Assembly: GCA_025602915.1 (NCBI GenBank)
Contig: JAHLJZ010000097.1
Coordinates: 1 to 64,000 of the forward strand
DNA: 64,000 bases
Origin: Paraphysoderma sedebokerense
Lineage: Eukaryota; Blastocladiomycota; Physodermatomycetes; Physodermatales; Physodermataceae
Reading direction: 5' to 3'
Part shown: one piece after another, positions 1 to 11,031 of the stretch
How the letters are laid out: the number at the start of each line of letters is the position of its first letter
How positions within the stretch are numbered: position 1 is the first letter of the stretch
Position numbers and translations under genes: made by a program
Notes under the pieces: generated by a model
The model's database searches: none
What the model was told of the DNA's origin: nothing
The model's input: the letters and a program-made list of their open reading frames with translations, nothing else

Positions 1-217
1 TCTCGCCCCCACTTGCCATAGCAAATCCTGCGCAACAGAAGATCCATTCATCAGGGATTTGGAGGGCGCAGTTGTTAGCGGCAGATTCTGCAATACAATT
101 ATGTAGTAACTACATAGGAATACGCGCGCCTGCATGCACTTCACATTCCTTCTTTTGTATTTTGCATTCCCTTCCACACTCATTCCCTGCCACTCCACTC
201 AGTGTCATTCCATACTA

Positions 218-1424
218 CTACAAGAGACCCCGCTGCTCCAAGTACCCAAAAGCCATCAGCGCCGTCTGCACACTCGGCAGCGCTACCTCCCCTCCCATCA
301 TCAGTCCTCGTAGCTCCTCCACGCTCACCCCTCGACGTATCTCTATCACCTCTACCGTCCAGTAGTCGCAATCAATCAGCATTTTCCAAACTCCACTGAA
401 AATCAAGTCATCTGCACACGCACCTTCTTCGTCCCGAGCCAATGGTGTAAGATCCTCCTCCGCATCAATCACCAAAAATGGGTAAAACTTGTTGCGACAC
501 CATTTCAACTAGACGAATCCATTTGATACCATCAGCCAAATGTTTACTTTCGCTTTCTCCACCATAATCACAAAATGAAGTGAAATAAAGGCAAACAGGG
601 CCTCAAAAAGGAACCACCTCAACAACTCACCTCCACAATACCCTCTTTCTTGGATTCTGGCAGTAAATTCACCCACTCGCCATTCTTTAGATGAGCTTCT
701 TCTGATAACTCTGCTTTTGCACAGTCCAGTATACTAAGAGTGAAAATTAATCAAGTTCAATCAGAATCCAATTCGCAGTTAAAATGTTATTTCAGGCCAC
801 TCTCCATTTCTCCAATCCAACATCGTTATTTCAGGCAGTACAGTACAATGCAAACCTGGAATGTTTCATCCGATCGTATGCACCACTAGGAAAAGTGTAC
901 AACATTTCATTCGGACCTTGAGCATACTCTCTTAACAAAGTCACTGTTTTGGTTTGCGCTTGGTAAGGAAATATCACAGCAAAGGCCGGGTTAGGAATAC
1001 TGTGACCAGCCACATCCCAATCTACTGTCTTTCCATTTTCAAATTCCACTAAATATTAATCAAATAAATAAAGAAATCAAGTATATGAGGTGGTTAGTCG
1101 TCAGCATCACTCAAGACTTGGCGGATCTGCAAGGGAATTGATGCAGCGCCCAGTTTGGTTCTTTTAAATTTTCGTTTTTATCGTACCAGTTCTATTCCAT
1201 ACATTAATATACCTAAAAACAAAAATCACAATGACACTTCTATTAACTCATTTGATTCACTTGGTGCACCATCAAGTTTGTAGCCAGTCGAGAAAGACAA
1301 GAAACCTTTTGTACAAGTTCTTGACATATATCTGCTTGAACGACCCCTCCGATATTAGTTGTTCTTGCAGCTCTTTTTCTATTTGCTGCTTTCGAACTTC
1401 GTTTTCTGATTGATTCGTTGACAT
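218..1424 (-). CDS. Nudix hydrolase (ADP-ribose/ADP-sugar pyrophosphatase-like)
   Basis: Nudix enzymes hydrolyse nucleoside diphosphates linked to another group; the substrate here is not known. Three 3' exons join cleanly: 1048-856, 733-631 and 508-218, with splice phases 2 and 0. Together they encode a beta-sheet region ending LREYAQGPNEMLYTFPSGAY, then a degenerate Nudix box across the second junction (SGAYDRMKH, then CAKAELSEEAHL), then a tail with NKFYPFLVIDAEED and PLARDEE. The Glu pair of the REUXEE core is kept as SEE, but the leading Arg is Ala. A likely first exon starts at 1424 (MSTNQSENEVRKQQIEKELQ). The exon or exons between about 1370 and 1050 could not be fixed, because frame and phase did not agree. 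The fold is well supported and the 5' structure is not. Confidence 0.7.
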
Positions 1425-1821
1425 TTTAGTACAGTTAGAGAGAACTAGGTCAGGTGGGATATACAGATGTTGGAATCAAGGTGAGCTAGAATTTTGAAAA
1501 ACCTCAACGAGGACCTTCTGTTAGTTTTACCTGTGGATCAATGGTCTATTGATTGCACGTAGAATGGATGGTATTTATTTTTTTTTCTTTCTTCTTAACA
1601 TTTGCTGTCAGCAAGTCCGTCGCTCAGTTTATTCTCTTCCCATGGGTATATCCTTTACTACAGTCAAAGTCCATGTCGGCTAACACGATCAGACTCCTCC
1701 GCAGATTCAAATAGTACAATCGAATCGACGATGAATGTGGTGTATAGTACAAGTAGACACTCTGTAAGGTACAGTCTGCTTTTGATGAGTTTTCGCACTG
1801 CCGTTTTTCGCTTGTCATTAC

Positions 1822-4800
1822 TTAACTCTCGATACCTCCAATCCCGTACCGTTCTTCCAACACATTCAACGCCTTACCCAAAAGTTCAGTTTCCCTTTGA
1901 CTTAAATTCTCCATCACTTGGTTTCCAATCCTGAATCGATTCAACAGTTCAACATTCTCCATCAACTCTTTCTTTGCCTTTTCTCTCTTTTGTTCCGCTA
2001 TCTTGATCATCTCCCTCATTTCATCATTCTGTCGTTTCAACACTTCAATATCGTTTTCAAACTGCTTACCGCGAGACTCTGCCTTTTCGCGATCCTCCTT
2101 CTCCTTAGCCAACTCTACATACCGCTTTCTCAAATCCATATTCGCCACATCCAATTTCTTTTTCTCATTCACCAATTTGCTCTCCAAATGTTGAATCAAA
2201 TCCACAAACTCTTTCACCTGCTGTTCCAAACTCGCAATCTTTTTCCCACTCTTTTCGTCCCGCTGATTCTCTATTTCAGCGTCACTTTTTACCCTCTCTA
2301 AACTTCCTTTCAACCTAACAATTTCATTCTCCAATTCTTGTTTCTCGTTTTCGTATCTCCCTATATCCGATTTCATTTGTGTTTCATACCTAAAATGAAG
2401 TGTCTTTACGGACTCTCGTAAATCGTTTCGCTCATTTAGACTCCGAGATAACTGCGTCTTTAATTGGTCTGTCAGGAATTCATGTTCCTTCTCCGATTGG
2501 GTAATTTTACTTTTTAATTCTTCAATCTCGGTTTCCTTGTCCTGAAGACGATCGGATAATGATTGGATCTCGGATTTGTAAGTCTCGGTTGACCGTTGAG
2601 TATCCGAGACTTGATTTCGTAACGTCGAAAGTGTGGAACAAAGCTGGTTCGTTTTGAGTGTTTGAATTTCGAGGTTGGTTTGTAATTCTTGATTTTGATC
2701 TTCTAATTTCTCGTTTCGAGTTTTTAGTTTAGACATTGATTTCTTGAGTTCGGTGGACTCGGATTCAGATAAACGATGTTCGAGTTGAGTCGTTAAATCG
2801 TTGAGAGATTTACGAAGGTGGTCGCATTCCGTGGTGACTTTGGAGAGTTCTTGATCAAGTGTTTTACGTTCATGGGTTATCTCTTGTTTATCGAATTCGA
2901 GTTTCCTCTTTAAGTCCTCGACTTGGGCTTCCAACTCTGGAACACGGGAATCGAAATTTCGGGTTTGCGAATTTTCGTTGTCCTGTTGAATCTGTTCTTC
3001 GAGTTTTGATATCTCGGTTTTTAAATGTTCCATTGTTTTGAGCAACTCTTTCTCACGTCGATGATAATTCTCCAACTGCTTACTATCTTCGTCGATTCGT
3101 TTTCTCAATTCAATAGCCTCCGATTCCGCCCTTTCAATTTCTTCGTTCTTGAATTCTTCTAGTTCAGCCAACTGTCGTTCTTTGACTTCGGAAGATTGAG
3201 CCCATTCTTCTTCCATCAATTTGAAGTACTTCACCTGCGAATACAACTTTTCCAATTCTTTCTCCCTTAACAGCAACTCATCTTTCAGTTCGGCTACAAC
3301 TGACTCGAACTCTGTTAAACCAGATCTTATTCCATTTTCATTTCTGATTTGATCATCACCTTCAAACTGTTCGATATGATCCCGAGGTCGCGAATCGCCG
3401 TCCAGATCATCTTGATCATGTATTTGTTCTTGCATCCCCGTCACCATTTTCATCAAATCACATCTCTCGTCCAATAATCTCCCAACTTCATCATCGCCTA
3501 ACCTGTTTAAACCTATTCCCAACGGGGTAGAAGATAAACTACTTCTCATTTCATCTTTACATTCTCTCAATGGATCTTTTTTCCTCAAATTTTTGAACTT
3601 GCATTTACAACTTTCCAATTCACTTTTTAACCCGACATTTTCCTCTTGTAGTCGATGAATGTAATCTGATTGCTCAATCTCCAAATCCAAATGTCTCGAA
3701 ATAACATCTCGCTGTTTTTTAATTTGAGTCGAAGCTTCGTGAAATTGACCGTGTTGAATTAAAGAGTACAGTTGGTCCAGAGACTGTTGAACAGATGCTA
3801 TAAGTTGAGCTTTTTCACAGATTTCGGTCGTCTCGGATTCTAATCGACTGGGGTCGAGTGAAGTGTAGAGTTGGTTCGATTGTTCGAGTAATCCCTGGCG
3901 CTCATCGTCTAGATGGATAGCAAATTCGGGCTCTGCTGGAGATGAAATAATCAAGTCTGGTATCGACACCGGAGAATTTGAAGCGGGGATGTTTAAGTGA
4001 GGAAATCGGTGGTTGAAGTCTTGATGGTTTTGATTGATTGATTCGGATCTAGTTAGCGGTTGACCAGGTTCGTTCATGGTATGGTGACGACGGTGGTGAT
4101 GAGCATGGTCTGCGTGGGTTGAATGTCGATGGTGACTTGGCTCGCCTGGATCAGATGCAGCGCGGTTACGAGTGTCGAGTTTTTCGATTTCTCTCAACAT
4201 TTCGTCCAGCTGATTTGGATAATATAGAGTTTTGTCAGAAACTGAGAACGCAACTAATAAAAGTGATGAAGGAAGAAAACACCCAGAAATTCAACGAACC
4301 GGTATAGTTTCTTCCTCATCTTTTGTCGTTTCAACTTTCAGCGCCATTTCCGATTCCGGTAAATTATAATGAACAATCTCCACAATATGTCTCTTCACCA
4401 ACCCCAATTTCAAACCCTCACTTCCACCTTCCGAATCAACATTCCCTTCTTCCCTATTCCTCGGTCCATCCCACCTTTCTTCGTCCACCGTTCTCGTCAC
4501 TGCAGATCGATGAGAAGGTACCTTAGAATCCATCGATCCCCGATATTGAATATCCCCATGCGAAGAATACCCGGGATCGGAAGGCGTCGTGGGACCTCTC
4601 ACCGACGTTGAATTTCGTAATTCTGGCTCTGAATACGCTTTTCTATAAGAACGAACCCGAGACTGTGTTGCCGGTGGAATATCATAATCAGGTAACGGAG
4701 GTAACGAAGCAGAAGGAGATGGAGATGGAGTTGGTTCTTGTAACTCTATAATCGTGTTACTCCTTGAACTTAATTTTCGACCTCGTTGAACTGACCTGTC

Positions 4801-5013
4801 AGATTTGGATCGGCGTCGTGGTTTCGAGGGTTCTGAAGTGTGGGGTATAGGTGCAGAATATGAATGATAAGAATGAGGTTTAGAATGAATTTGGTGTTGG
4901 GATTGGTTACGGCTACTGTAACTGTTTTGGTGTTCGGGTTCGTTGAAATTGATGTTTAATGGGTTCTCGAGGTGGGCGAGGGCAGTGAATAAACTTTTCA
5001 CTGTTTTTGCCAT
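1822..5013 (-). CDS. Large coiled-coil protein, two exons
   Basis: I do not recognise an orthologue. Exon 1 (5013-4300) and exon 2 (4209-1822) join in phase 0 across a 90-bp intron with donor GTTCGT and acceptor TCAG, giving about 1033 residues. The first 240 residues are basic and rich in Ser, Pro, Arg and His, with repeated RSKSDR-type and SPSPSA-type stretches, and look disordered. A His-rich run (HRHSTHADHAHHHRRHH) lies just after the junction. From about residue 340 to the end the sequence is an almost unbroken heptad-rich coiled coil, dense in E, K, L and Q, closing with a short non-coiled end (ALNVLEERYGIGGIES). This looks like a scaffold, centrosomal or motor-tether protein, but that is inference from composition only. 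Its 5' end faces the ATP-grasp gene across about 840 bp. Confidence 0.75.
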
Positions 5014-5849
5014 CGATTTCTGGGCTTTCTTTGTCGTTTCGGATAATTATGTATATCGTAGTGTGTGGTTGGCGGGGTAACACCACTGACAAAATTTACC
5101 CGGACAGTTTAACTGATTTCACAGACTTTTTTGTTCGTAACGGCAATTCCGATTTTCATGGGACTGTAGGTTCGTGGTTTCTAATTCGCGAAGCCAAACT
5201 ATTCTATTTTGTTGTCGGTGATTTAGAGTATTTTGTCGAATACAAAGGGGTTGTGACGTCATTGATCGCACTTCGGATGGATTCCCCTTTTGTTTCGCGT
5301 CTTCGGAAAAAGTTTAAAAATTCTTTTTCGTTGAGAACAAACTGTGTGGGATAAATGAGTAATAATAGATAAAATGAATATGAATTGTAACGCAATGTTT
5401 GCCATACAGTTTTATTGCCTTTGGTTACACACATGAATTCCCCGCAGATACTGCCATTTCTACGATGGCTGCACAACCAGGCGAATCGTACAGCACTTAT
5501 TTTGCATCGCCAGACAACAACTCATGGTGAGTCAGATGCAAATCATATCATTGGTGCGTGATGATACTTATTTTGTCCAATTCCGCAAGGAGATACAAGC
5601 GATGCAACACTTGTCCCGAGGTGTGTGTATTTCGAGTGGAGCAAAGTAACGTGATGCCCAAAAGGACCCGCATTCAATCCAACACGCCACTGTGCGGCCC
5701 GCGTTCTTTTTATTCCTCGCATTCCATCGTTCCTCTGTTCCCTCCGCACATCCGCATTCTGTGAATTCTCCATATTAACAACACATTGCGACAAACCTCC
5801 TCCTTGGATTTTAGTTTGTTGTGAATATATCAAGCTCAGCGTATAAACC
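5014..5849. other. Divergent intergenic region
   Basis: This 836-bp stretch separates the start of the coiled-coil gene (-) from the start of the ATP-grasp gene (+), so it should hold both promoters. Open frames of up to 135 codons occur on both strands but show no domain, and they lack sensible composition or splice continuation. I see no recognised regulatory motif. Confidence 0.5.
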
Positions 5850-7976
5850 ATGCCTGGACTATCTGCCAATACTCCAAATGTCCATTCTCGTCCCCGTAAC
5901 GTTCTCATCCTAGATGACCTCGGTACCCCCAGTGTTATTAAAAGAGTCAACTACTCTGACTTTGTGTCATCCAATGAAGTCCGTTTATTCATCATCACAA
6001 GTCGCAATGCTCTCAGCGACAAAGACAAGTCGCTCGCAACAGAACATGTTGAACTCTCTTGTCCTACAACCGACGGTTCAGTCGAAATCATCGCCAAACA
6101 TTGGCATGATAAATACACTCTCCATGATGTATACACTAAACAAGAAGATTTAATTCTCCGTGCTTCCTATCTTCGTCAATTGCTCGGTATTTCAAGTGGT
6201 CTTCAACCCTCCCAAGCACTCGCATTTAGGGACAAAGAAGTAATGAAAAATGTGGTCATGAAATCTAATATCCCTGTCCCTCCATTTGCTAGAGTATTTT
6301 CTCCTTCTTGCGTGATTAGCTTCATTCAACAACATGGCTTCCCAGTCGTTGTTAAACCAACTCTTGGTTCTGCTTCCTCCGGGGTAAAAGTCCTTAAAAA
6401 CTGGGACGCTACATACAAATATCTATCTCAAGATTTTTTTTCATCCATGGATACTTCAGGTCGTAGGATGGATTTAAGCGGTGAAATGATTATCGAGAAA
6501 TTTATCAACGGAAAAATGTACCATGTCAATGGATACGCTCGGAACGGAAAGTTAATCCACGCTTGGTGTTTTCAGTATATCCAAACAAACTTGGGATTCA
6601 CGCAAGGTAACTCATACGGTAACATCTTGATTCCAGTATCAGACCCTCGCTATAAACCTCTTGTGAAAACTACCACCGAGATTTTGAAATTATTACCGAC
6701 ACCGGAAAACCTTGTATTCCATTTGGAACTGTTCGAAGTTCAACCTTCTTCTGTTTCTCAACTTTGGTTCGGTACATCAACAAAAAGAGCAGTTCCAAGT
6801 CCAAACCACCCAGTCTATGCGTTGTGTGAAATTGCTGCGCGTCGTCCTGGCGGTTCTATTTCGATATTGATGGAGCAAACTATGAATATTCCTTTTGCTC
6901 GTGCAGAATTCCGACTTAACCTTGGTCTTCCACTTCTTCAACCGCTCCACATCAACGATTCAATCGTTGGAGATTTACTTGTCCCCCTCAAAGCACATCA
7001 TCGACTAACCCATTTACCAGCTTCTTGTCCAGTTGATGGAGTTACTTATATCCCTATTGCGAAAGTCGGGACAGAGTATACAGGATTCGACATTACAAAT
7101 CTCAACACTTGTGCAAGATTTTTCGTTCGTGCCGATTCAAAGTATACTTCATTCAACGCTATTGAGTCTCTCTTAAAAACCGCGGAATCATGGTTCCAGA
7201 GTTCGGTTCAATATGAACCACTGTCACCTTCTCCATCGGTGCTACAAAATCAGATCATCTCACTCCGACACAACGCTCAACCTGTTAACGTGGTCATTAA
7301 GAAAGTTGTCAGATCAGGACACAAAGCCTACGCATCTGCTCGTGCGTTGACAAGAATTCCAAAGTACTCCGCCAAACATACCTTATTGAACAAAGTCACA
7401 AGAAAGATGACCACGAATCACGAAAAATCAATGCAACTAGTCAAATTCAACTCCCGTAAAGCAGCAGGTGACAAACTCGTGAATAAAGTATTCTCCCGCT
7501 ACCATGGCGTTGACCTTCATGGTAGAAAAAAGAGATCAAGAATATCAAGATTAACCACCCAATTTACAGTTCTTTCCCTCCGTGGTTCAACTTCCACTAA
7601 ACCACAAATTTTACTTAGAAGAATTTTACGTAAATCTAGATTTTCCCCTTCCTTTTTCTCTTCCTCTCGTTCTATTTCTTCCCGTCGCAACCCAATTGTG
7701 TTACCGTTTTCTAAAATTCCTTCACAGAATCTTCAGCTTTCCACCATTTCTAACCAGTTACACAGACCTTCAAATGTGCTTTTAAGAAGGATCCAAAGAA
7801 ATGTGACTACTGGTTTTGGAAAAAGGGTTTATATTGTTGGCAAAGATGGCGGAGAAGCCGTCGAATGCAGAATCCCCAAAAAAGTCAGCAGCTCTGAAAA
7901 TAAGAGTATTAGTGGAAGTGGTAGCGGTGTTAGTGGTAAAGGACAGAGTGAAATTGGAATGAAAATTGTAGGTTAA
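5850..7976 (+). CDS. ATP-grasp domain enzyme with basic C-terminal tail, intronless
   Basis: ATP-grasp enzymes join a carboxylate to an amine or thiol through an acyl-phosphate. This 708-residue frame has no intron, unlike almost every neighbour. Visible signatures are FRDKEVMKN near 126-134, FPVVVKPTLGSASSGV near 164 (the ATP-binding Lys and Gly-rich loop), IIEKFINGKMYHVNGY near 214, HLELFE near 281 and CEIAARRPGG near 316 (the acidic and Arg metal/ATP ligands). The order matches bacterial carnosine synthase or biotin-carboxylase-like stand-alone ATP-grasp ligases. The domain ends near residue 420. Residues 470-708 form a basic, Ser/Arg-rich tail with no recognised domain. The substrate is unknown. 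Lack of introns and the bacterial-style domain suggest horizontal acquisition, which is unproven. The first ATG with a good frame was taken as the start. Confidence 0.85.
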   Translation: MPGLSANTPNVHSRPRNVLILDDLGTPSVIKRVNYSDFVSSNEVRLFIITSRNALSDKDKSLATEHVELSCPTTDGSVEIIAKHWHDKYTLHDVYTKQEDLILRASYLRQLLGISSGLQPSQALAFRDKEVMKNVVMKSNIPVPPFARVFSPSCVISFIQQHGFPVVVKPTLGSASSGVKVLKNWDATYKYLSQDFFSSMDTSGRRMDLSGEMIIEKFINGKMYHVNGYARNGKLIHAWCFQYIQTNLGFTQGNSYGNILIPVSDPRYKPLVKTTTEILKLLPTPENLVFHLELFEVQPSSVSQLWFGTSTKRAVPSPNHPVYALCEIAARRPGGSISILMEQTMNIPFARAEFRLNLGLPLLQPLHINDSIVGDLLVPLKAHHRLTHLPASCPVDGVTYIPIAKVGTEYTGFDITNLNTCARFFVRADSKYTSFNAIESLLKTAESWFQSSVQYEPLSPSPSVLQNQIISLRHNAQPVNVVIKKVVRSGHKAYASARALTRIPKYSAKHTLLNKVTRKMTTNHEKSMQLVKFNSRKAAGDKLVNKVFSRYHGVDLHGRKKRSRISRLTTQFTVLSLRGSTSTKPQILLRRILRKSRFSPSFFSSSRSISSRRNPIVLPFSKIPSQNLQLSTISNQLHRPSNVLLRRIQRNVTTGFGKRVYIVGKDGGEAVECRIPKKVSSSENKSISGSGSGVSGKGQSEIGMKIVG

Positions 7977-8346
7977 GATTGTGCATTAAAGTCTTCATTC
8001 GAACTTCATCTGTATTGTAGACGTGGTTTATGAAAACGAATTGTATTTCTGGTTTCCTCGAAATAAACGACTAAGCAATGCACCACATTGCAGTCCTACT
8101 TTAATTGTTGTCTGAAATACTTGAAATTGCGTTCTATTTAATACATGTATTCAAATAACCAATTCGAGGTTGCGGTGCTACAAGTTTCTATAATGTATCT
8201 AAATCCTCATATCATCAAAAGCAGGCGAGAAGAAGAAGAAAAGATGAGATAATGATACTATCCACTATCGTATGAGCATATCCTTCTATCATCCTTCACA
8301 ACGGATTGTGCCGACTCTCTTCCTTTCAACTATCCGAGTAGTACTT
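7977..8346. other. Convergent 3' intergenic region
   Basis: This 370-bp AT-rich stretch lies between the converging 3' ends of the ATP-grasp and dioxygenase genes. Nothing beyond presumed 3' UTR and polyadenylation sequence is seen. Confidence 0.5.
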
Positions 8347-10392
8347 TTAAACTCTAGCATCTCTCGTTTCGTCTCTTGCTTGCTTCAAAAATGGAATCAA
8401 CTGTGTACCTCCAGTTCCTCTGACACTATCGATTCCCTCCGTGATGGATGAATTCAACTGACTAGTAGCGTACTTTTGCGGTTCCTTCGCGTCGCTTGAC
8501 GTTCGGGGTCTAGGCTTGGTACTTTCTGATTGGACATCGTTTGATATATTCAAAGAAGAGACGGATACGTCTGACATCTGAACAGATTGGGTAGCGACGG
8601 AGGTATCCTGGTAACCGCCAGCCGGTTTGTGGGTATCAATTACTTCACCAAAGTACGAATTTCGGGTTTTGGTATCATTTCCATCAGCTAAATCCTCCGT
8701 ACTGGTAGAACTAACCGTTCGAACCCTGAATCCAGTGACATGTCCGTTTTCGGTTACACTCCCAGAGCTAGTAGAGCTGATAGTTCTTACTCTTCTTGAC
8801 ACGGTTGGGCTAGTAGATGTTGAAGTTGACGTCGGGTTTGTGGAAGGGATGTTGCCCATTGTCGCCAAACTACTTCGTTTAGATTGAATAATAATGTATC
8901 GAGTAACTATTTGGATATGTTTGTCCCTAAAGATGCGAAGCGAGTGGAGTGTAGTATTATATATCTGCAAAAGGGTAGAAATAAGAGATAGGGAATTCGT
9001 TTTATCAGGGGAAGAGGAAAATGAGTTGAAAAAATTGCTGAGCTCGACAGTAAAGGAACGTAGACAAGGCGACTTCAATTCTAGGTCTACCAAAAATTGA
9101 CGATGAGATTGAGGCATGTAATTTCTCATTTCTGCTATAAAGTTTACCGGCTTGGCCGCTGAGGATTTTGGGGGCGGAGAAGAAGTCACCGAGCTAGCTG
9201 AAGGTGGTGGAGGACGTCTAGATACGGCGGGACTGGAACTTGGACCCATTCCAGTCGGGAAATGTTCAACACCGAGGAAAATATCGAAAGATTGAATCAA
9301 AGAACTTTGAGCAGCGGATCCTCCGGCGAACGAGAAAACTGGTCTTGATGGATCGGTGGTGGATGGTTTTGGGTCCCAAGAAGCAGGGATCTTGTTTATA
9401 TCGACACCTTCATATTCTACTCCATTTTCTATTAATGACCAACCAGCAACGTAAGGGCGCATTTGGTTGTAAAAGACATAAGGGTCACATTTGAGATTCA
9501 TAGTGTGTAGGATGTTGGTTATTGTGTTGACTATGTCGTTCAATCGCGACAGATTGGTAGCGAGCGAACCGAGAATACTTGGTAATGAAGACGATTCGTA
9601 CCGCTTAAGACGATCGGACATAGACATGGACGGTGATGTCAGCTGCAATAACTGATTTGAACCGTCCAGTATTAATTTTAGAGATTCCATCATCATTGGC
9701 AGGGCTTCGGCCCCAGCACTTTCAATTGCAATAGGGACCAAATAGAAATGCGCCTCATCCATAGTTCCTGTATAAGTATTCAATGTCATAATATTACTTA
9801 AATCCACCGGTCCCTCTTCATCTAATACTTTCCAATTCCACAAGTCAACGGCTGCATAGCAAACTATAGGTCGGAGGCCTAGCCGGATGGCAACTTGGGT
9901 AAATGGGATAGCGAGATTTGACGGAAGAATTCTAATAGTAGGATCAGTGGATTGATGTTTTCCCCATATGTATGAATGAGTGAGAAGTGCCAGAACTAAG
10001 AATGCTCGTTGAAATTCACTTTCGGTAGAGAGTTTATCAGCCGACAACAGCGGCAACTAGTGCAGAAGATGTAGTTAATATTTTTGTTTGCGACGGTTGT
10101 GCCCAGGAGAATACAATATGCGATAATGAATTAAGTTTACAGAATCTTTGTTAAATGAAATGAATATATATTTCACCTTTGTAATCCAATCTCTCAACTT
10201 TCCGGTTAATAACAGGCCTTGCAAATTATCCACTATCCGTTCCCACGGCTCGTAGTAAGGGTTCGTGAGCCGGTCAAGCGGCGCTATCTCGGGCAAAAAC
10301 CCACTAGTTGAAGAAACTCCATAATCTTCCAGTTTAGGGATGAAGACTCTCTCTTGCACAATCTTTTGAAAGGATGTAATTGTTGGTGCCAT
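8347..10392 (-). CDS. Indoleamine 2,3-dioxygenase with long Ser/Thr-rich C-terminus
   Basis: IDO is a cytosolic haem enzyme that opens the indole ring of tryptophan to N-formylkynurenine, the first step of the kynurenine route to NAD. Exon 1 (10392-10177, 72 codons) and exon 2 (10056-8347) join in phase 0 over a 120-bp intron, giving 641 residues. IDO hallmarks in order are FLPEIAPLDRL with YYEPWE, TYTGTMDEAHFYLVPIAIE, FLGVEH near 322, MPQSHRQFL near 386, and FRDKHIQIVTRYI near 449 with the proximal haem His at about 452. A Pro/Ser-rich insert separates GVEH from MPQSH. About 160 residues after the catalytic core (480-641) are Ser/Thr-rich and repetitive (RVRTISST, RVRTVSST), where usual family members stop near 400. 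The start was chosen because the N-terminal motif follows it directly. Confidence 0.93.
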
Positions 10393-10569
10393 GAATACAG
10401 ACTGTCGGTGTAAATTGAAGCTTTGAAACGTGAAGAAGCCGGCCGGGGGGCTCGAGAGAAAGCAGACGTAACTAACAACAAAATGGCTGCAACGACGAAG
10501 TTGGGCCCAACTTTGCGAGTAATTTCTCAACAGGAAATGTATACAACTTTGTTGTTGCGAATTTAGAGG

Positions 10570-10920
10570 ATGGATGGCGAGGAGGAGGAAAACGGACACG
10601 GGAAGGAATTGTCGGAATTGTTTCCAATCACAAAAATTTGCTGCGAATCTTCGCCGACTCTTCCAATTGAATTTTTGGCGTCTTGGTTCATTGAGGCAAA
10701 AGCTATTGATACAATGGATAATTTACGGCATTTTGCGCTATATTCGTAATGACACTTTGTGATTCTACATTGTCATTTGACAATTTGATGGGGTTCATTA
10801 TCTGTACAGTTAGGAGATGAGTGGATTGAAGTTAATGATTATAATGAAGGGAGTGCATTATTGCTGCTTTGCAAATATTGTTGGAATAATTTAACAATTG
10901 CATTTCCTCTGCTAGAAAGT
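10570..10920 (+). CDS. Possible small two-exon gene of unknown function
   Basis: This is a candidate only. From the ATG at 10570 an acidic frame (MDGEEEENGHGKELSELFPI) runs 59 codons to 10749. A second open block begins after the acceptor-like CTGTACAG at about 10810 (LGDEWIEVNDYNEGSALLLL) and runs to a stop near 10920. Both blocks read like real protein, with even composition, Trp and paired Cys. The obvious donor GTAATG at about 10745 does not match the phase of the second block, so the junction is unresolved. It lies head to head with the dioxygenase gene and upstream of LRRC45. The blocks could also be parts of two transcripts or chance frames. Confidence 0.3.
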
Positions 10921-11031
10921 TGAGATGATTATCCTATCGACAACAGTTATCCATTGGAACACTCCTGTCTTCACCCATAGAAGTGCATGAGCACGGATTG
11001 AAATTGCTTCACGTTCATATTCATACACAAA

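Noticed and set aside
1918-2301. 127-codon plus-strand frame, Leu/Phe-rich
   Set aside because: Antisense to the coiled-coil gene; apparent hydrophobic composition comes from complementing Glu/Lys codons.
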